Assembly: GCA_029237695.1 (NCBI GenBank)
Contig: CM055279.1
Location: 59,965,530 to 60,029,529, forward strand
Origin: Conchocele bisecta
Taxonomy: Eukaryota; Mollusca; Bivalvia; Lucinida; Thyasiridae
Reading direction: 5' to 3'
Length of the DNA stretch: 64,000 nucleotides
Shown here piece by piece: positions 44,944-55,419 of this stretch. The notes under the pieces are model-generated. The model made no database searches. It was given only the letters and a program-made list of their open reading frames with translations, and was not told the DNA's origin. The number at the start of each line of letters is the position of its first letter. The stretch's first letter is position 1. Position numbers and translations under genes: made by a program.

Positions 44944-45495
44944 TGTCTGTTACACGAAATCTGCTCAAATTGAATAGCCATATAAACAATGCAAAAACTA
45001 TATTTGTTTCGATATTTTTAAATTAAAGGAAAATTTAAGAATGAGCCTTCTTTTTATTTCGTGAAATTTGGTCCAGTATTGATTTTATTACGAAAACACA
45101 ATTTCCCCATGTTAAATCCCCATAAACATCTTCACAGAGTGAAGATATGGGGTTTTAACATGGGGACATTTTTCTAATTCAGAACCGATTTTCAAAATTT
45201 AACTTTTGTTTTCTTAGTTAGATCATTTCCAAGTTATCTAGCTATATTTCAGAATCAATTTCCACAATTATTCGTTTTTCGACTCCTCCTCCAGGTTCTC
45301 CACCTCTTTTTTCTCCATGTTAAATTCCCATAGAAAACTCATTTTTCGTAATAAAATCAATATTGGACAAAATTTCACGAAATAAAAAGTAGGCTCATTC
45401 TTAAATGTTGCTATAATTTAATATTATCTAACAAAATATTGTTTTTGTATTGTCTATATGGCCGTATATTTGGGCAGCTTTCGTGAAACAGACAG
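44944..45495. mobile_element. Family H long fold-back, copy H1
   Basis: Ends TGTCTGTTACACGAAATC and GGGCAGCTTTCGTGAAACAGACA. Arms of about 200 bp contain AATGAGCCTTCTTTTTATTTCGTGAAA and its complement, and an inner hairpin ACATCTTCACAGAGTGAAGATATGG is flanked by CCATGTTAAATCCCC. 550 bp, non-coding. Relatives H2 (50.1 kb) and H3 (55.8 kb). Confidence 0.8.
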
Positions 45496-45520
45496 TAGTT
45501 GAAGTTGCGTCACTGGTTTG

Positions 45521-45597
45521 GCGTTAAATGCCATTTAAAGTAATCCCGTGAATGTAAACTACCTTCACGGGATTACTTTAAATGGCATTTAACATGT
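45521..45597. repeat. Short fold-back (77 bp)
   Basis: GTTAAATGCCATTTAAAGTAATCCCGTGAA / TTCACGGGATTACTTTAAATGGCATTTAAC, essentially perfect arms around TGTAAACTACC. Begins 25 bp after H1. Confidence 0.8.
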
Positions 45598-46635
45598 ACC
45601 ACGTTGGAAGAAGCTAAAAAAAGCGAGTTTGTAATAAGTAAACTAATTAAAAACAAATACTCACTTTATAATATAATTTGGTTGGGAGTATAAGGATTAC
45701 TAGTACCTGAGACGTGTTTGGTTTGTCTCGGGGCTAAGACCTTTTAAAGACCAACAGTACTGCTTATTTCTACAATAACAATCAATTCTAATGCACCGAA
45801 ACTAGAAAGCACGCATCTGATTGGTCAATTGAAATCAGAGCCTATAAAATATGAAAAATCACAGCATATAAAATCTCCGTTTTACCAGCCTGTGTTTTAC
45901 AACTTGACATATTTATGTAACCCTACGCGCTTTTGTAAACAATGACCAGCGCGGCGGGGAATGCAAATATTTCCAAATTAATTTCGGTACATTTTCGGTT
46001 ATCCATTCGGCCATATTGACATGTACAACCGAAAGCGGAAAAGAGAATCTACCAACGGCTGACAAACGTGGCTTCAGTGTGGTGGACCCTTCAACAAATT
46101 CCTAAAAATATTACCCCACCCGCCCAAAATGCAGAAGAATTGAATAAAGTGCTCAAATGCAAATCTAATATGCCGGTACCAGCCTATAACTTTACGAATT
46201 CCAATGTGCACATACATGACTATACATAATAAACTGTATTGCAGATGGGTATTCACCTGAATTAGGCGTAAATCCAGGGAAATCCTAGGCCTGTTGACAC
46301 AAGTTGTTGCTGACATTTCCTTTGTAAAATCACACGAACCCAATGCAGAATTGTTGGCATTTCTTTAAATGAATAAAAGCAAATAACTGTTGCAACTAAA
46401 CATACAAAAGCAATACAATAGTTAATATAAACATTACAGTTGAATAAATGTATAGATGTCTTCGAAAAAGTCCCGTTAATCTCTATTTGAAATGGGAATA
46501 TTCTTCGGCGGAGTTAAATTTCTTCAAATTCATTTGGTGTGAGGCGGTTATCGATATGACGACAACAACCTGCTGACGTAATGAAAAAGATCACTGTTCG
46601 TGATATGCTACGACGTTTATAGAAAGCGGGGAGCA
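45598..46635. other. No recognisable gene
   Basis: About 1 kb of unique sequence. A minus-strand frame at 46074-46343 has no motif. Confidence 0.4.
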
Positions 46636-46823
46636 CACTAGGTGCATTAGAATGGGGATAACCATGCTTTGTTTTTCGATTTGGAGCGGTATGTGTGAGG
46701 TTTTATGGTCTGTGAATCAGTTTTACGGCTCCGCTGACGCGTCGCCGTAAAACTGATTCACAGACCATAAAACCTCCCACATACCGCTCTAAATCGAAAA
46801 ACAAAGCATGGTTATCCCCTAAA
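46636..46823. repeat. Fold-back, ~88-bp near-perfect arms
   Basis: GGGGATAACCATGCTTTGTTTTTCGATTTGGAGCGG ... is mirrored by CCGCTCTAAATCGAAAAACAAAGC...GGTTATCCCC, with the centre at GGCTCCGCTGACGCGTCGCC (about 46734). Few mismatches, so it is young or maintained. Single copy in this window. Confidence 0.85.
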
Positions 46824-46880
46824 TACAGCGTCTGTTTGCTTTTAAATATAGGATAACAACGGTTACCGCTATTTATTTCC

Positions 46881-46926
46881 AGAAATGAGATAAGGCTTAC
46901 AGCTGCTGTATGCCTTATCTCATTTG
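46881..46926. repeat. Short palindrome AAATGAGATAAGGC...
   Basis: AAATGAGATAAGGC-TTACAGCTGCTGTAT-GCCTTATCTCATTT, perfect 14-bp stems plus a palindromic loop. Confidence 0.8.
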
Positions 46927-49228
46927 TGTGGGATTATAGATTAATATCGTGTTGCAATTTAGATTTAAAATATCAACTATGTAATTAATATAAGTTTTGC
47001 ATACATTAATGTGGATTCTAATGAGCATATGTTTTTGAAATGCAACGTCATACAACCTTTTGGGTCGGATATAAATCTGCTATTTACAATAGTAATTTAG
47101 CATACGAAAATCTATTATTTTGTAACGTGAGGGCTGACTGCGACAAATAAAACGATGCTTATCAGCTTTTTAATTATTCTAGCAAAGTATTTTATTTGTA
47201 AGTGCAAATATGATGAAACGCCACCATCGATAGGCCGGCCGTTGTAACATATATCTGAAGCAAACAATACAAATAGAAGAGACTATTGCCACTATTAAGG
47301 ATAAACTAGATAGTTTCCATTCAAAATAGAGCGACTTTATAGAAATAAATACTTAAAACATTCATCTGCTACATGTATAAGTATCACTCCCTATATCAGC
47401 CCACACTACGTCCGTTCCCATTTATTATGTTGTTATAACATTTGGATAACCTTTATTCACGTATTTCTTTTCTCATAAAAATACACGGCCTCTAACAATC
47501 ACATAGTCCAAACGCCCTATACATCCCATATTATTTATAAAAAAAAATCAATGTTAGATGTAGACAAGTATCAGTACGTTATTATGCAGCTGTGCATTGT
47601 AATGTATCCATCCATGAACTGACAATCTGTACTTTGTTCAGTGAACTGTGTGTATCTTGTTTGTGTACAAGTAGCAGTTGTATGTCTTGTAGCGTTTGAA
47701 ACAGACAGCAAAATCTATGGCAGCTAAACTATTCGAAACGTGTGTACATGTCACATGTACCAAATATAATTATTTGCAAAGTACAATCAATTATATCATG
47801 CCAAAGTGTACACCATCTTTGATACATGAGTTGTTATTTTGTCATTTCCAAAATGGATCATGTCCATGTTACACCGTCTGGACACTCAACTCGCTCAATT
47901 TTACAACTACATGTACATACCTGACAGCGTTATCGCATATATTCTGCTAGCAACACCTTTATGATAGCAGATTAAGTTCATAGAAATCAATATTCATTAT
48001 TTCATTCAATACAGCACACAAGCATATGATATATTCTCAGTATACAGGTAACATAGGCAATATGATTGCACTATTACATAGTGTCGATATTCATGCGTTT
48101 TAGAACAAATCGGCACATATATCGTCAGAAATGAGACATGGTATTGACCTGGGTCCAGTTCCACTAACAAATCTTAGTTTGTTCATGAGTTCGAACTTAA
48201 GTTATAACTTATGACAAAAGTTATGACCGAATTAAGTCATGGGTTATTTGGTTTCTCAAAACAAACTAACCTTTTTAAAAATAATCTCATGTAGAATATA
48301 AAATATTTCTCAATATTCCGACGCCATTGATTGTATGTGGATATAATTATTGCCAACTAGTGAACCTTATACTGTAATATAATGAAATGATAGTGATCAT
48401 TTTGAAATTGTACATGGATTACCTCATTAACTTTGGTCGCATACATAATATACGAGTATCAGAGTTAGCAGAACAAGTGTACACATGTACTGTCGATGAT
48501 GAATGGTATGCGAGGTCAGATATGGATGCATCTTATACAACTACCGAATGACAGATTATATTTATTTGAACCGGCCACTGGAAATGTTTAATTTGTTGAT
48601 TATAATACATGCACTGTTTGAGTCAGTGGCACACATATAGGATTGCCCCTGAAGCAATAGAATCGCACCTACTACATGTATCACTATTAACTAGCACGGG
48701 TAGTACATGTACAATCGTATCGTAATTGTAATTGTGACCCACCACAAATACATTTTATTGACTCGTTGACCAGTGTAGGAATGGATTAACGTGCACTTGC
48801 ATTCAGCATATAAAGGATCTGAACTTGTTGATAAATACGTCAGGACCGTTTCTCCATTTATTCCAAAAACAAGATACAACGTAGCCCCTTATTAGAAACG
48901 AAACACAGGCTAATACTCCACTACACTGTCCGTAAACGTTATACTCCACTTTTGTGTTATGAGCCTGTAGTATGCCGTATGCGAGTCTTTCTGCCAGTTT
49001 GAACAGGATGGACAGAGAACGTAGACACTGAATTAGACAGTTTAGCATTATAAATTGAGAGGTATAAAGAAGTCGCTTTCACAAAAAACAGATGAAGTAA
49101 GAACAAATGGTTAAGTATGCCCAGTGAAACGAAGAAGCGTATTGTGACGCAGACACGGGAGTCGAAGAAGACTTGATGAGGGCCACCTGCTGATTTCGGC
49201 GACCATACGGGGCTGGGCAATCGTATTC
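46927..49228. other. No recognisable gene
   Basis: About 2.3 kb, the longest repeat-poor stretch in the window. Short frames at 47.70-47.95 and 48.69-49.22 kb show no motif. TCCAGTTCCACTAACAAATCTTAG near 48150 is faintly like a MITE end but has no partner that I could place. Confidence 0.4.
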
Positions 49229-49231
49229 CAG

Positions 49232-49534
49232 TAGCCTATTTCACCAACATTGCAAAGTATACTTATCTAGCAAAGTATGCTTTGAGGGAGAAATTTTCAA
49301 TTTTAGGATAAATTTATCAATTTTCATTATACTGAATTTATTACATTATCACAGCCAATTTGGCTGTGATAATGTAATAAATTCAGTATAATAATTCTGC
49401 ATACTTTTAATCATCAAATATATGCAGTTGTTAGTTTTATATGAAATAATGCATTTCGGGAAAAATAAATGATTACTCCCTCAAAGTATACTTTGCTAGA
49501 AAAGTATACTTTGCAATGTTGGTGAAATAGGCTA
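49232..49534. mobile_element. Family A MITE, copy A5 (CAG duplication)
   Basis: TAGCCTATTTCACCAAC ... GTTGGTGAAATAGGCTA with CAG at 49229-49231 and 49535-49537. 303 bp, the same length as A4. Central palindrome TTATCACAGCCAATTTGGCTGTGATAA (centre about 49364). Confidence 0.9.
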
Positions 49535-50061
49535 CAGGTATTTTGGGCCCGGCGGTCATACACGCCGTTGACCGTGGGTTGGACGCGTCGGATCCCTCAA
49601 CAAACACTTGAAATTACACTGGTAGACTGTGTGATCTAAGTATTGGCATTAACATGTCAGCATGTACAATGTCGCATATTTAGATATGAGGTCCTCGTTA
49701 TCCATGAAATCTAGGGGATTGGTTCTGTCCTAAAGACTCGTTCCCGTCGTAAATGGCGCGCCTGGATTATAGCAAATACAGCTGCCATCGTGTATATGTT
49801 CTGTAAAGGAAGACAAACAAAAGTTAGACAATCAATTAGACGGATGGACGGACGGCGGACGTCCATACATGACACACCATTAGGTGGTATATTCATCGTT
49901 TTTAAAGAAAGGAATGACCACATAAGCTACAACTAAAGACTGCTACCTCCCTGTCTTAGTTTACCATCGTAAATGTTGATTGTCGTTACCATGGTTACTG
50001 CTAACTGACTAAGCACGTACTCTGGACTTCAGTAATAACGTATGACAAACGTACTTGCTGA
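49535..50061. other. No recognisable feature
   Basis: Unique spacer with a short GGACGGACGGCGGACG stretch near 49845. Confidence 0.35.
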
Positions 50062-50604
50062 CTGTCTGTTTCACGAAAGCTGCCCAAATTTTACGGCCAT
50101 ATAGACAATTCAATTACAATATTATTTTCGATAATATTAAATTAAAGGAAAATTTAAGAATGAGCCTTCTTTTTATTTCGTGATATTTGGTCAAATATTG
50201 GTTTTATTACGAAAAATTGATTTCTCTATGGGAATTTAACAGTTTAACATGGGGAAAAAAGAGGTAGAGGACTTGTGGCAGGAGACAAAAAACTTTTTTT
50301 TTGGGGGGGAAATTATTGACTCCGAAACCTAGCTAGATAGCTTGGAAATGATCTAACTAAGAAAACAAAAGTTAAATTTTAAAAATCGGTCCAGTATTTC
50401 TGAAATTCTAAAAAATTTCCCCATGTTAAATCCCCATAGACATCTTCACTCCGTGAATATGTCTATGGGGATTTAACATGGGGAAATTTTGTTTTCGCAA
50501 TAAAATCTATATTTGACCAAATTTCAGGAAATAAAAAGAAGGCTCATTCCTAAATTTTCCTTTAATTTAATATTATCGAAAATAATATTGTTTTTGAATT
50601 TTGA
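50062..50604. mobile_element. Family H long fold-back, copy H2 (right end lost)
   Basis: CTGTCTGTTTCACGAAAGC start, inner hairpin CATCTTCACTCCGTGAATATG (about 50442-50462), right arm up to ATATTGTTTTTGAATTTTGA. The last ~45 bases expected (TCTATATGGCC...GAAACAG) are missing and are replaced by the adjoining pogo-like element. Confidence 0.75.
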
Positions 50605-51106
50605 TACAGTGCAACCTCTCTACAACAGCCACCCATGGGAAGACTCAAAACTGGCTGTTGTAGAGAGGTGGCTGTTGTAGGGAGTAAATGCTGAATTAAA
50701 GTTTGTCGTATGATGTTTATTTATTTTCTTCGATAATTCTCATCAAATACATGCTTTGACAGCATTTTAGAATCATTTCCAACGGATATGATTATAAAGT
50801 GCGGCCAAAACATTTAAGGGAGAGGATTTAAATAAGCTTGCTTTCAATCCAATCCCATTTGTATATTACTGTATATACATGTAGTAACATTGACATTGAC
50901 AATGAACTTGTAAACAATATGCAAATAAAAGATGTTTAAACTAAAACATGTTTTTATTGAGAAAGAATGCTAAAGCAACATCAGACGACAAGTTTCGTGC
51001 TCAGTAGTGTACGGGTTAGGAAATCATCCATTTGGGATATAAAATAGCGGCTGTTACAGAGGGGTGTTGTTGTAGAGAGGTGGCCGTTCGGGGAGGTTCG
51101 ACTGTA
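50605..51106. mobile_element. Pogo/Tigger-like non-autonomous element with C-type interior
   Basis: TA-CAGTGCAACCTCTCTACAAC at the left and GGGGAGGTTCGACTG-TA at the right, with extra internal copies of GGCTGTTGTAGAGAGGTGG. CAGT-type ends with a TA duplication and an 'AACCTCTCTA' motif are characteristic of pogo/Tigger elements (established). The interior (about 50690-51020) is related to the family C element at 7.4 kb: GCTTTGACAGCATTTTAGAATCATTTCC, ACATGTTTTTATTGAGAAA, ATCAGACGACAA. It is therefore a chimaera or nest whose inner ends have decayed. Confidence 0.65.
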
Positions 51107-51187
51107 CATTTAACGGACAAAACATAGAATTTAACATACAATGGTTTGAACATAATTTTACAAAATATAATTTCATTGCGAAATTCT

Positions 51188-51639
51188 TAAAGGTACATGC
51201 CCACCCAATAGACACTAAATGTTCTTTATATCAAAAACATCATCTGATACATTTCCTGGCAAAAAGAAACATTCATTCACCATTACCCCACGTATTGATT
51301 GGCAGTATTGCACATTTTATATCGGACGTAAATTTCAACACTGATATCAGGGGCGATAGCCGTGTTTCCTTAAAATGTTAACGGACATTACTATTTATGG
51401 TCTGTATTAATTGTTTGATGATGACGCATTTAATTAGTATAAATAATTAAAAATATTATCCCTCATTTGCATATGAAAATTGCCTGACCGCGTGTCACTA
51501 TCAGTAAAATAAGTATTACTAAATGATTATACCTGTACAGCGGGCACTTGTACTTTTTAGAACTGGTGGAATAGTGACACAATTATACACTCACATAATT
51601 CCTATAGTTTGTGCCTACTGAGTGGGCATGCACCATTAA
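51188..51639. mobile_element. Family E MITE, copy E3 (TTAA type)
   Basis: TTAA-AGGTACATGCCCACCCAATAG at the left, CTACTGAGTGGGCATGCACCA-TTAA at the right. Both TTAA copies are intact. 444 bp between them, collinear with E1 and E2 and without the nested fold-back. Confidence 0.8.
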
Positions 51640-51689
51640 TGCTCTCCCGTGCATGCTTTAGATCCCAACATGTTGATGAAATTACCCCC

Positions 51690-51800
51690 TCAATCAATCA
51701 ATCAATCAATCAATCAATACCAACAATCCATCCAATCCATCCATCCATCCATCCTCCATCCATCCATCCATCCATCCATCATCCATATCATCAATATATC
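51690..51800. repeat. Compound microsatellite (ATCA)n / (ATCC)n
   Basis: CAATCAATCAATCAATC (51691-51718) is followed by ATCCATCCATCC runs (about 51727-51785) with interruptions. The 110-residue frame through it is a low-complexity artefact. Confidence 0.9.
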
Positions 51801-52226
51801 AATCCAATCATAATCTCAATCAATAATAATCATCAGCACATTGATGTACGTCATATCGAATCAACAAACCATCGAACTATCATAGGCCAGAAGATAAATA
51901 AAACCATTCAATGTAATAATTATATTGTTTTATTTACATGACTTTATAAACCGTTACCTAACACACATTCTACATGCATTTCGTTGTAAATTGCAAAATG
52001 TTATCATTATAGCCACTATACATGTAATATGACTGATGTCAGCAATTGGACTTGTGGCATTTACAAGCGGAGAAACAGGAATACAGAGGAATCTATCTAA
52101 CCCGGACACAGAGAACGGCTAGTTGTGCTTACTTTTGACATGTTTCATTGTCGTCTATCTCAGATGGCTGTTCCTGATCACAAAGCAAACACGCGTGTCT
52201 TGAAGTAGTCAGCTGCCTGATTTAGA
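51801..52226. other. No recognisable feature
   Basis: Unique spacer after the microsatellite. Confidence 0.35.
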
Positions 52227-52340
52227 GTGGTACCTCTCTCAACCGGACACCCTGGGGACCTCACAGTGTGTCCGGATTAGAGAGGTTCCACTGTATGGGA
52301 GCTCCCAGTGTGTCCGGTTTGGAGAGGTTCCTCTGTATAA
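52227..52340. mobile_element. Pogo/Tigger-like terminal fragments
   Basis: GAGTGGTACCTCTCTCAACCGGACAC, then GTGTCCGGATTAGAGAGGTTCCACTGTA and a second GTGTCCGGTTTGGAGAGGTTCCTCTGTA. The first and second form a pair of inverted ends only about 70 bp apart. The third is a direct copy of the second. This is a heavily deleted element. Confidence 0.5.
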
Positions 52341-52373
52341 TGTATCTTTGGAAGGTAGCAAGAGTGCGCAAAC

Positions 52374-52611
52374 CTGGGGGCCGTTTCACTAAACTTCGTA
52401 CGATTAAAATGTTCGTAAGTGCAAATTTAGGATCGTCTGGAAATTTAAATAGAAGGATTTACATTTATTGAACATAGGGTGCATATGCTTAATAAATGCA
52501 AATCCAATAAGTGTTTACAAGAAAACATTGTTAATGTGAAATTTACAGACTATTATAATTTTTCACTTAGGAACATTTGTATCGTACGAAGTTTAGTGAG
52601 ACGGTCCTCTG
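52374..52611. mobile_element. Family B fold-back MITE, copy B7
   Basis: CTGGGGGCCGTTTCACTAAAC ... GTTTAGTGAGACGGTCC. The core is shortened (GAACATAGGGTGCATATGCTTAATAAA) and the arms appear in the order opposite to B5 and B6, i.e. the copy lies in reverse orientation. Confidence 0.75.
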
Positions 52612-52642
52612 CAGCTAGACGGGTCACAGAGCGATGTTTTTT

Positions 52643-52917
52643 ATGGTGTACGAACGGGGTCAAAACTAAACTTGCAAACTGCACCTGTAAATGTATAGCT
52701 GCGCCTGTAAAATGTACAGCTGCAGCTGTAAATGTATAGCTGCAGTGTATGTTTTATAGCTGCAGCCATAAATGTATAGCTGCACCTGTAAAAAATACAG
52801 CTGCACCTGTATGTTTTATAGCTGTACATTTTACAGGTGCAGCTATACATTTACAGGTGCAGCTGTAAAAAATGCAGGTGCACCTGTAAGTTTAGTTTTG
52901 ACCCGTTCGTACACCAT
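52643..52917. mobile_element. Fold-back X with internal GCACCTGTAAATGTATA array
   Basis: ATGGTGTACGAACGGGGTCAA at the left and TTTTGACCCGTTCGTACACCAT at the right. Between them are about 10 units of the type TGTA(A)AATGTATAGCTGCACC in both orientations. The element is 275 bp, and the reading frames on both strands (Y/S-C-T-C-K repeats) are artefacts of the array. It shares the architecture of J and M. Confidence 0.75.
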
Positions 52918-52980
52918 AGTTTCTCCCGTCACCGGAACATGTGTGTCTGTGAATGAAGAAGCGGGGCTCATGGCAGTTGT

Positions 52981-53160
52981 GACGAGTGTAAATGCAAATC
53001 ATCCTGCGCGTCCGCACAGTCTGGCCATGATTGCATTACTGGATTTACATTTATTGAGCATAGGCTGCATATGCAGCCTATGCTCAATAAATGTAAATAC
53101 AGTAATGCAACCATGACCAGACTGTGCGGACGCGCAGGATGATTTGAGTTTACACTGGTC
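52981..53160. mobile_element. Large fold-back W with a family-B core
   Basis: Arms of about 88 bp: AATCATCCTGCGCGTCCGCACAG... and its complement, nearly perfect. The outer third resembles the G-type core (CCGCACAGTCTGG..., TACACTGGTCGCC), while the innermost 58 bp (53042-53098: TTTATTGAGCATAGGCTGC/GCAGCCTATGCTCAATAAA) is the core of family B. Confidence 0.8.
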
Positions 53161-53269
53161 GCCAGCGAAACGATCGCCATGTTTCTAGAAGACAACATTG
53201 AACCTTATGAGGCTACAGTAATCATCTAAGAGACTAGACACATGTGGCATATGCTAGTATGTAAGTCAC

Positions 53270-53590
53270 ATGTATCAGGTAACGTTCTTTGTTTTGGCCA
53301 AATACTTACTGACTGATAACATACTGTTTTATCAGGCATTGACCTGATACAAATATTCGGGTTACAACAAATTGAAAACTTACGTTTGTTTGGTCGAACA
53401 ACGTCACATGACGTTCGACGAAAACTATTATAAATGTGACAATCGGCTAGCATAAACGTTAACGTTGCCTGATAAATAGAATACCGGTTTATCAGACTCG
53501 GCTCCGAAATGGTAGGAATTCCTCGACAAGTCTCGGAACGTCTACGCGTTTCCTAGCCTTGCCTGATAAGCTTGATATCAAAAACAACTA
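53270..53590 (-). repeat. Dispersed repeat K, copy 2 (inverted)
   Basis: TGTATCAGGTAACG..., CATTGACCTGATACAAATATTC, CCTGATAAATAGAATACCGG, CCTAGCCTTGCCTGATAAGC match K1 in reverse order. It lacks the nested fold-back L. Confidence 0.6.
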
Positions 53591-54250
53591 GACTGGTATC
53601 TCTATAGCTCATGAAACGGGCCACAGTCACATATGTACATGTATGCACTCGGGTAAAACTAGAATATGTACGGTCAAGAACATACTTCAGTCAATATTCC
53701 ACCATCTTCAATGTGACAATCATGTAATATGCTCGTAACAGGTAGCCATTGTTGAATACTGATACAATTATGTAGTGCAGTTTGTAGCAGCTGATACATG
53801 TATACATGCAGTACTTCATGGCGTACCGCTATGAACCAAAGTAGGATGTCTCGGCGTTTGACAGTGAACTAAATAATAGATACACCACCGCCTGCGCTAA
53901 GCTTTCCAGTGTGTGTCTTTTTATACATTACTATTGTGCTTGAAAGCCACCAGCTCGATTGGCTGAGCCTGATCTGTGTTACAGCTCAGGCTCAGTCAAT
54001 CGAACTGCTTGATCGCGAGTTCAGATTGCCAATTGATGTTCCGAAACGGTGACGTTTTGGCAAGATTAACACATAGTACGTGTATAAAAAACATCGTACT
54101 TCCCCTATTCTCATACCTATTCTCATACCTATTATCATACCTATTCGTAAAATTCTCTGTAAAACGCTAAGGAACCTTATTACATGTGGAATATGGTACA
54201 ATATAGACTGCAGCATATCCTTAGCCACTCAATTGATCCCATGGCATTTG
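53591..54250. other. No recognisable gene
   Basis: Unique apart from a small inverted pair (GCTCGATTGGCTGAGCCTGA / CTCAGGCTCAGTCAATCGA, 53952-54004) and a run of CCTATTCTCATA units at 54105-54143. Frames crossing it are artefacts of that run. Confidence 0.45.
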
Positions 54251-54452
54251 TATGGAAGCGTCCTGATGGCAATGCTAAAATATGTTTTATATCCTAATTA
54301 GGAGATACTAAGTCCTAACTAGGAGACAGTAAGTGATACTTAGGAGATGCTAACTCCTAATCAGGAGTTACCACCTCCTAAATAGGACTTATTTATATCC
54401 TAATTAGGAGATAAATATATTTTAGCATTGGCACCAGGATGCTTCCATACAT
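54251..54452. mobile_element. Family M MITE, copy 1, with TCCTAATTAGGAG array
   Basis: Ends TGGAAGCGTCCTGATGGCAA and ATTGGCACCAGGATGCTTCCA are inverted repeats extending to GCTAAAATAT. The interior is a chain of palindromic TCCTAATTAGGAG units separated by ATACTAAG/ATGCTAAC spacers. 202 bp; TA next to each edge (GTA-TGG, CCA-TAC). Confidence 0.8.
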
Positions 54453-54774
54453 ATGAGAGTATAACGTCATGTGAACATGTAAATGGCGTTATTGAAACAT
54501 TATAAGTTTACTAATACATGCACTAATATCACGTTATATCAATAATACAATGACAGGTTATGTGAGTTTGTGCCTAAACATATTGAACTGTGATAATTTT
54601 TGTAAATATTTCAAAAGTTGACGATATTTTGAGAGCAAATGCTGAGTAGAATTGCACATTGGTTCTGACAATTTCGCCAAATGTCGACGTCAATTGCAGA
54701 AAATATAGAAAATTCTGCAAATATTGTTCTTGCAAAATGGCACAATGTATTATGCTTGTCTCATGTATGTATGT
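54453..54774. other. No recognisable feature
   Basis: Unique spacer between two family M copies. Confidence 0.35.
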
Positions 54775-55107
54775 ATGGAAGCGTCCTGGTACCAATGCTA
54801 AAATATATTTATATTAAGTCCTAATTAGGACTTGCTATCTCCTAACTTAGTATCTTGTAATTAGGTGTTAGTATCTCATAATTAGGACTTACTATCTCCT
54901 AAGTAGGAGTTAGTATCTCCTAATTAGGAGCTAGTATAGCCTAATTAGGAGATAACACAGTTGTTAGCATTGACACAGATATTGATTCCTAATTAGGAGA
55001 TAGTAAGTTCTAATTGGGAGATACTAACTCTTAATTAGGAGTTAGTATCTCCTAATTAGGGGATATACTATTTTAGCATTGGCACCAGGACGCTTCTATA
55101 TGTATGT
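54775..55107. mobile_element. Family M MITE, copy 2, longer array
   Basis: TATGGAAGCGTCCTGGTACC ... GGCACCAGGACGCTTCTATA. The internal array of TCCTAATTAGGAG-type units is about twice as long as in copy 1 and contains an internal TTAGCATTGACAC, a partial terminus, suggesting expansion by unequal exchange. Confidence 0.8.
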
Positions 55108-55153
55108 ATGAACTGGAGACTGTGTGTGAGAATATGAACATGCAAAAACAATC

Positions 55154-55312
55154 CTGGGGGCACGTTTCACTAAACGTTGTACGACTAAAATGTTCGTAAG
55201 TGCAACATTATGATAGACTGTAAATTTCACATTAGCACTGTTTTCGAATGTTTATTGGGTTTACTTTAAATGTAAATTCATCAATTAAACTTTCCGGAGT
55301 AGTCCACAGGTA
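55154..55312. mobile_element. Family B MITE fragment, copy B8
   Basis: Left arm complete (CTGGGGGCACGTTTCACTAAACGTTG...TTTCACATTAGCACTG). The core is lost and only a short part of the opposite side (AAATGTAAATTCATCAATTAAA) remains. Confidence 0.65.
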
Positions 55313-55419
55313 AGGGAGGCGCCGCAAACTTCTCAAAGTGGTGCCTACATGTATGTCGTGTTGTTATGATGATATACCCAGTAAGTTTCTTCTTCACTCG
55401 CCTTCGTGGGTCTCCTTTG

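Noticed and set aside
51609..51941. 110-residue frame rich in Ser/Ile/His/Pro
   Set aside because: It spans the (ATCA)n/(ATCC)n microsatellite.
52641..53116. Cys-rich frames on both strands that resemble small secreted peptides (YSCTCKMYSC...)
   Set aside because: They are translations of the GCACCTGTAAATGTATA array in fold-back X and of fold-back W. Cys spacing simply follows the repeat period.
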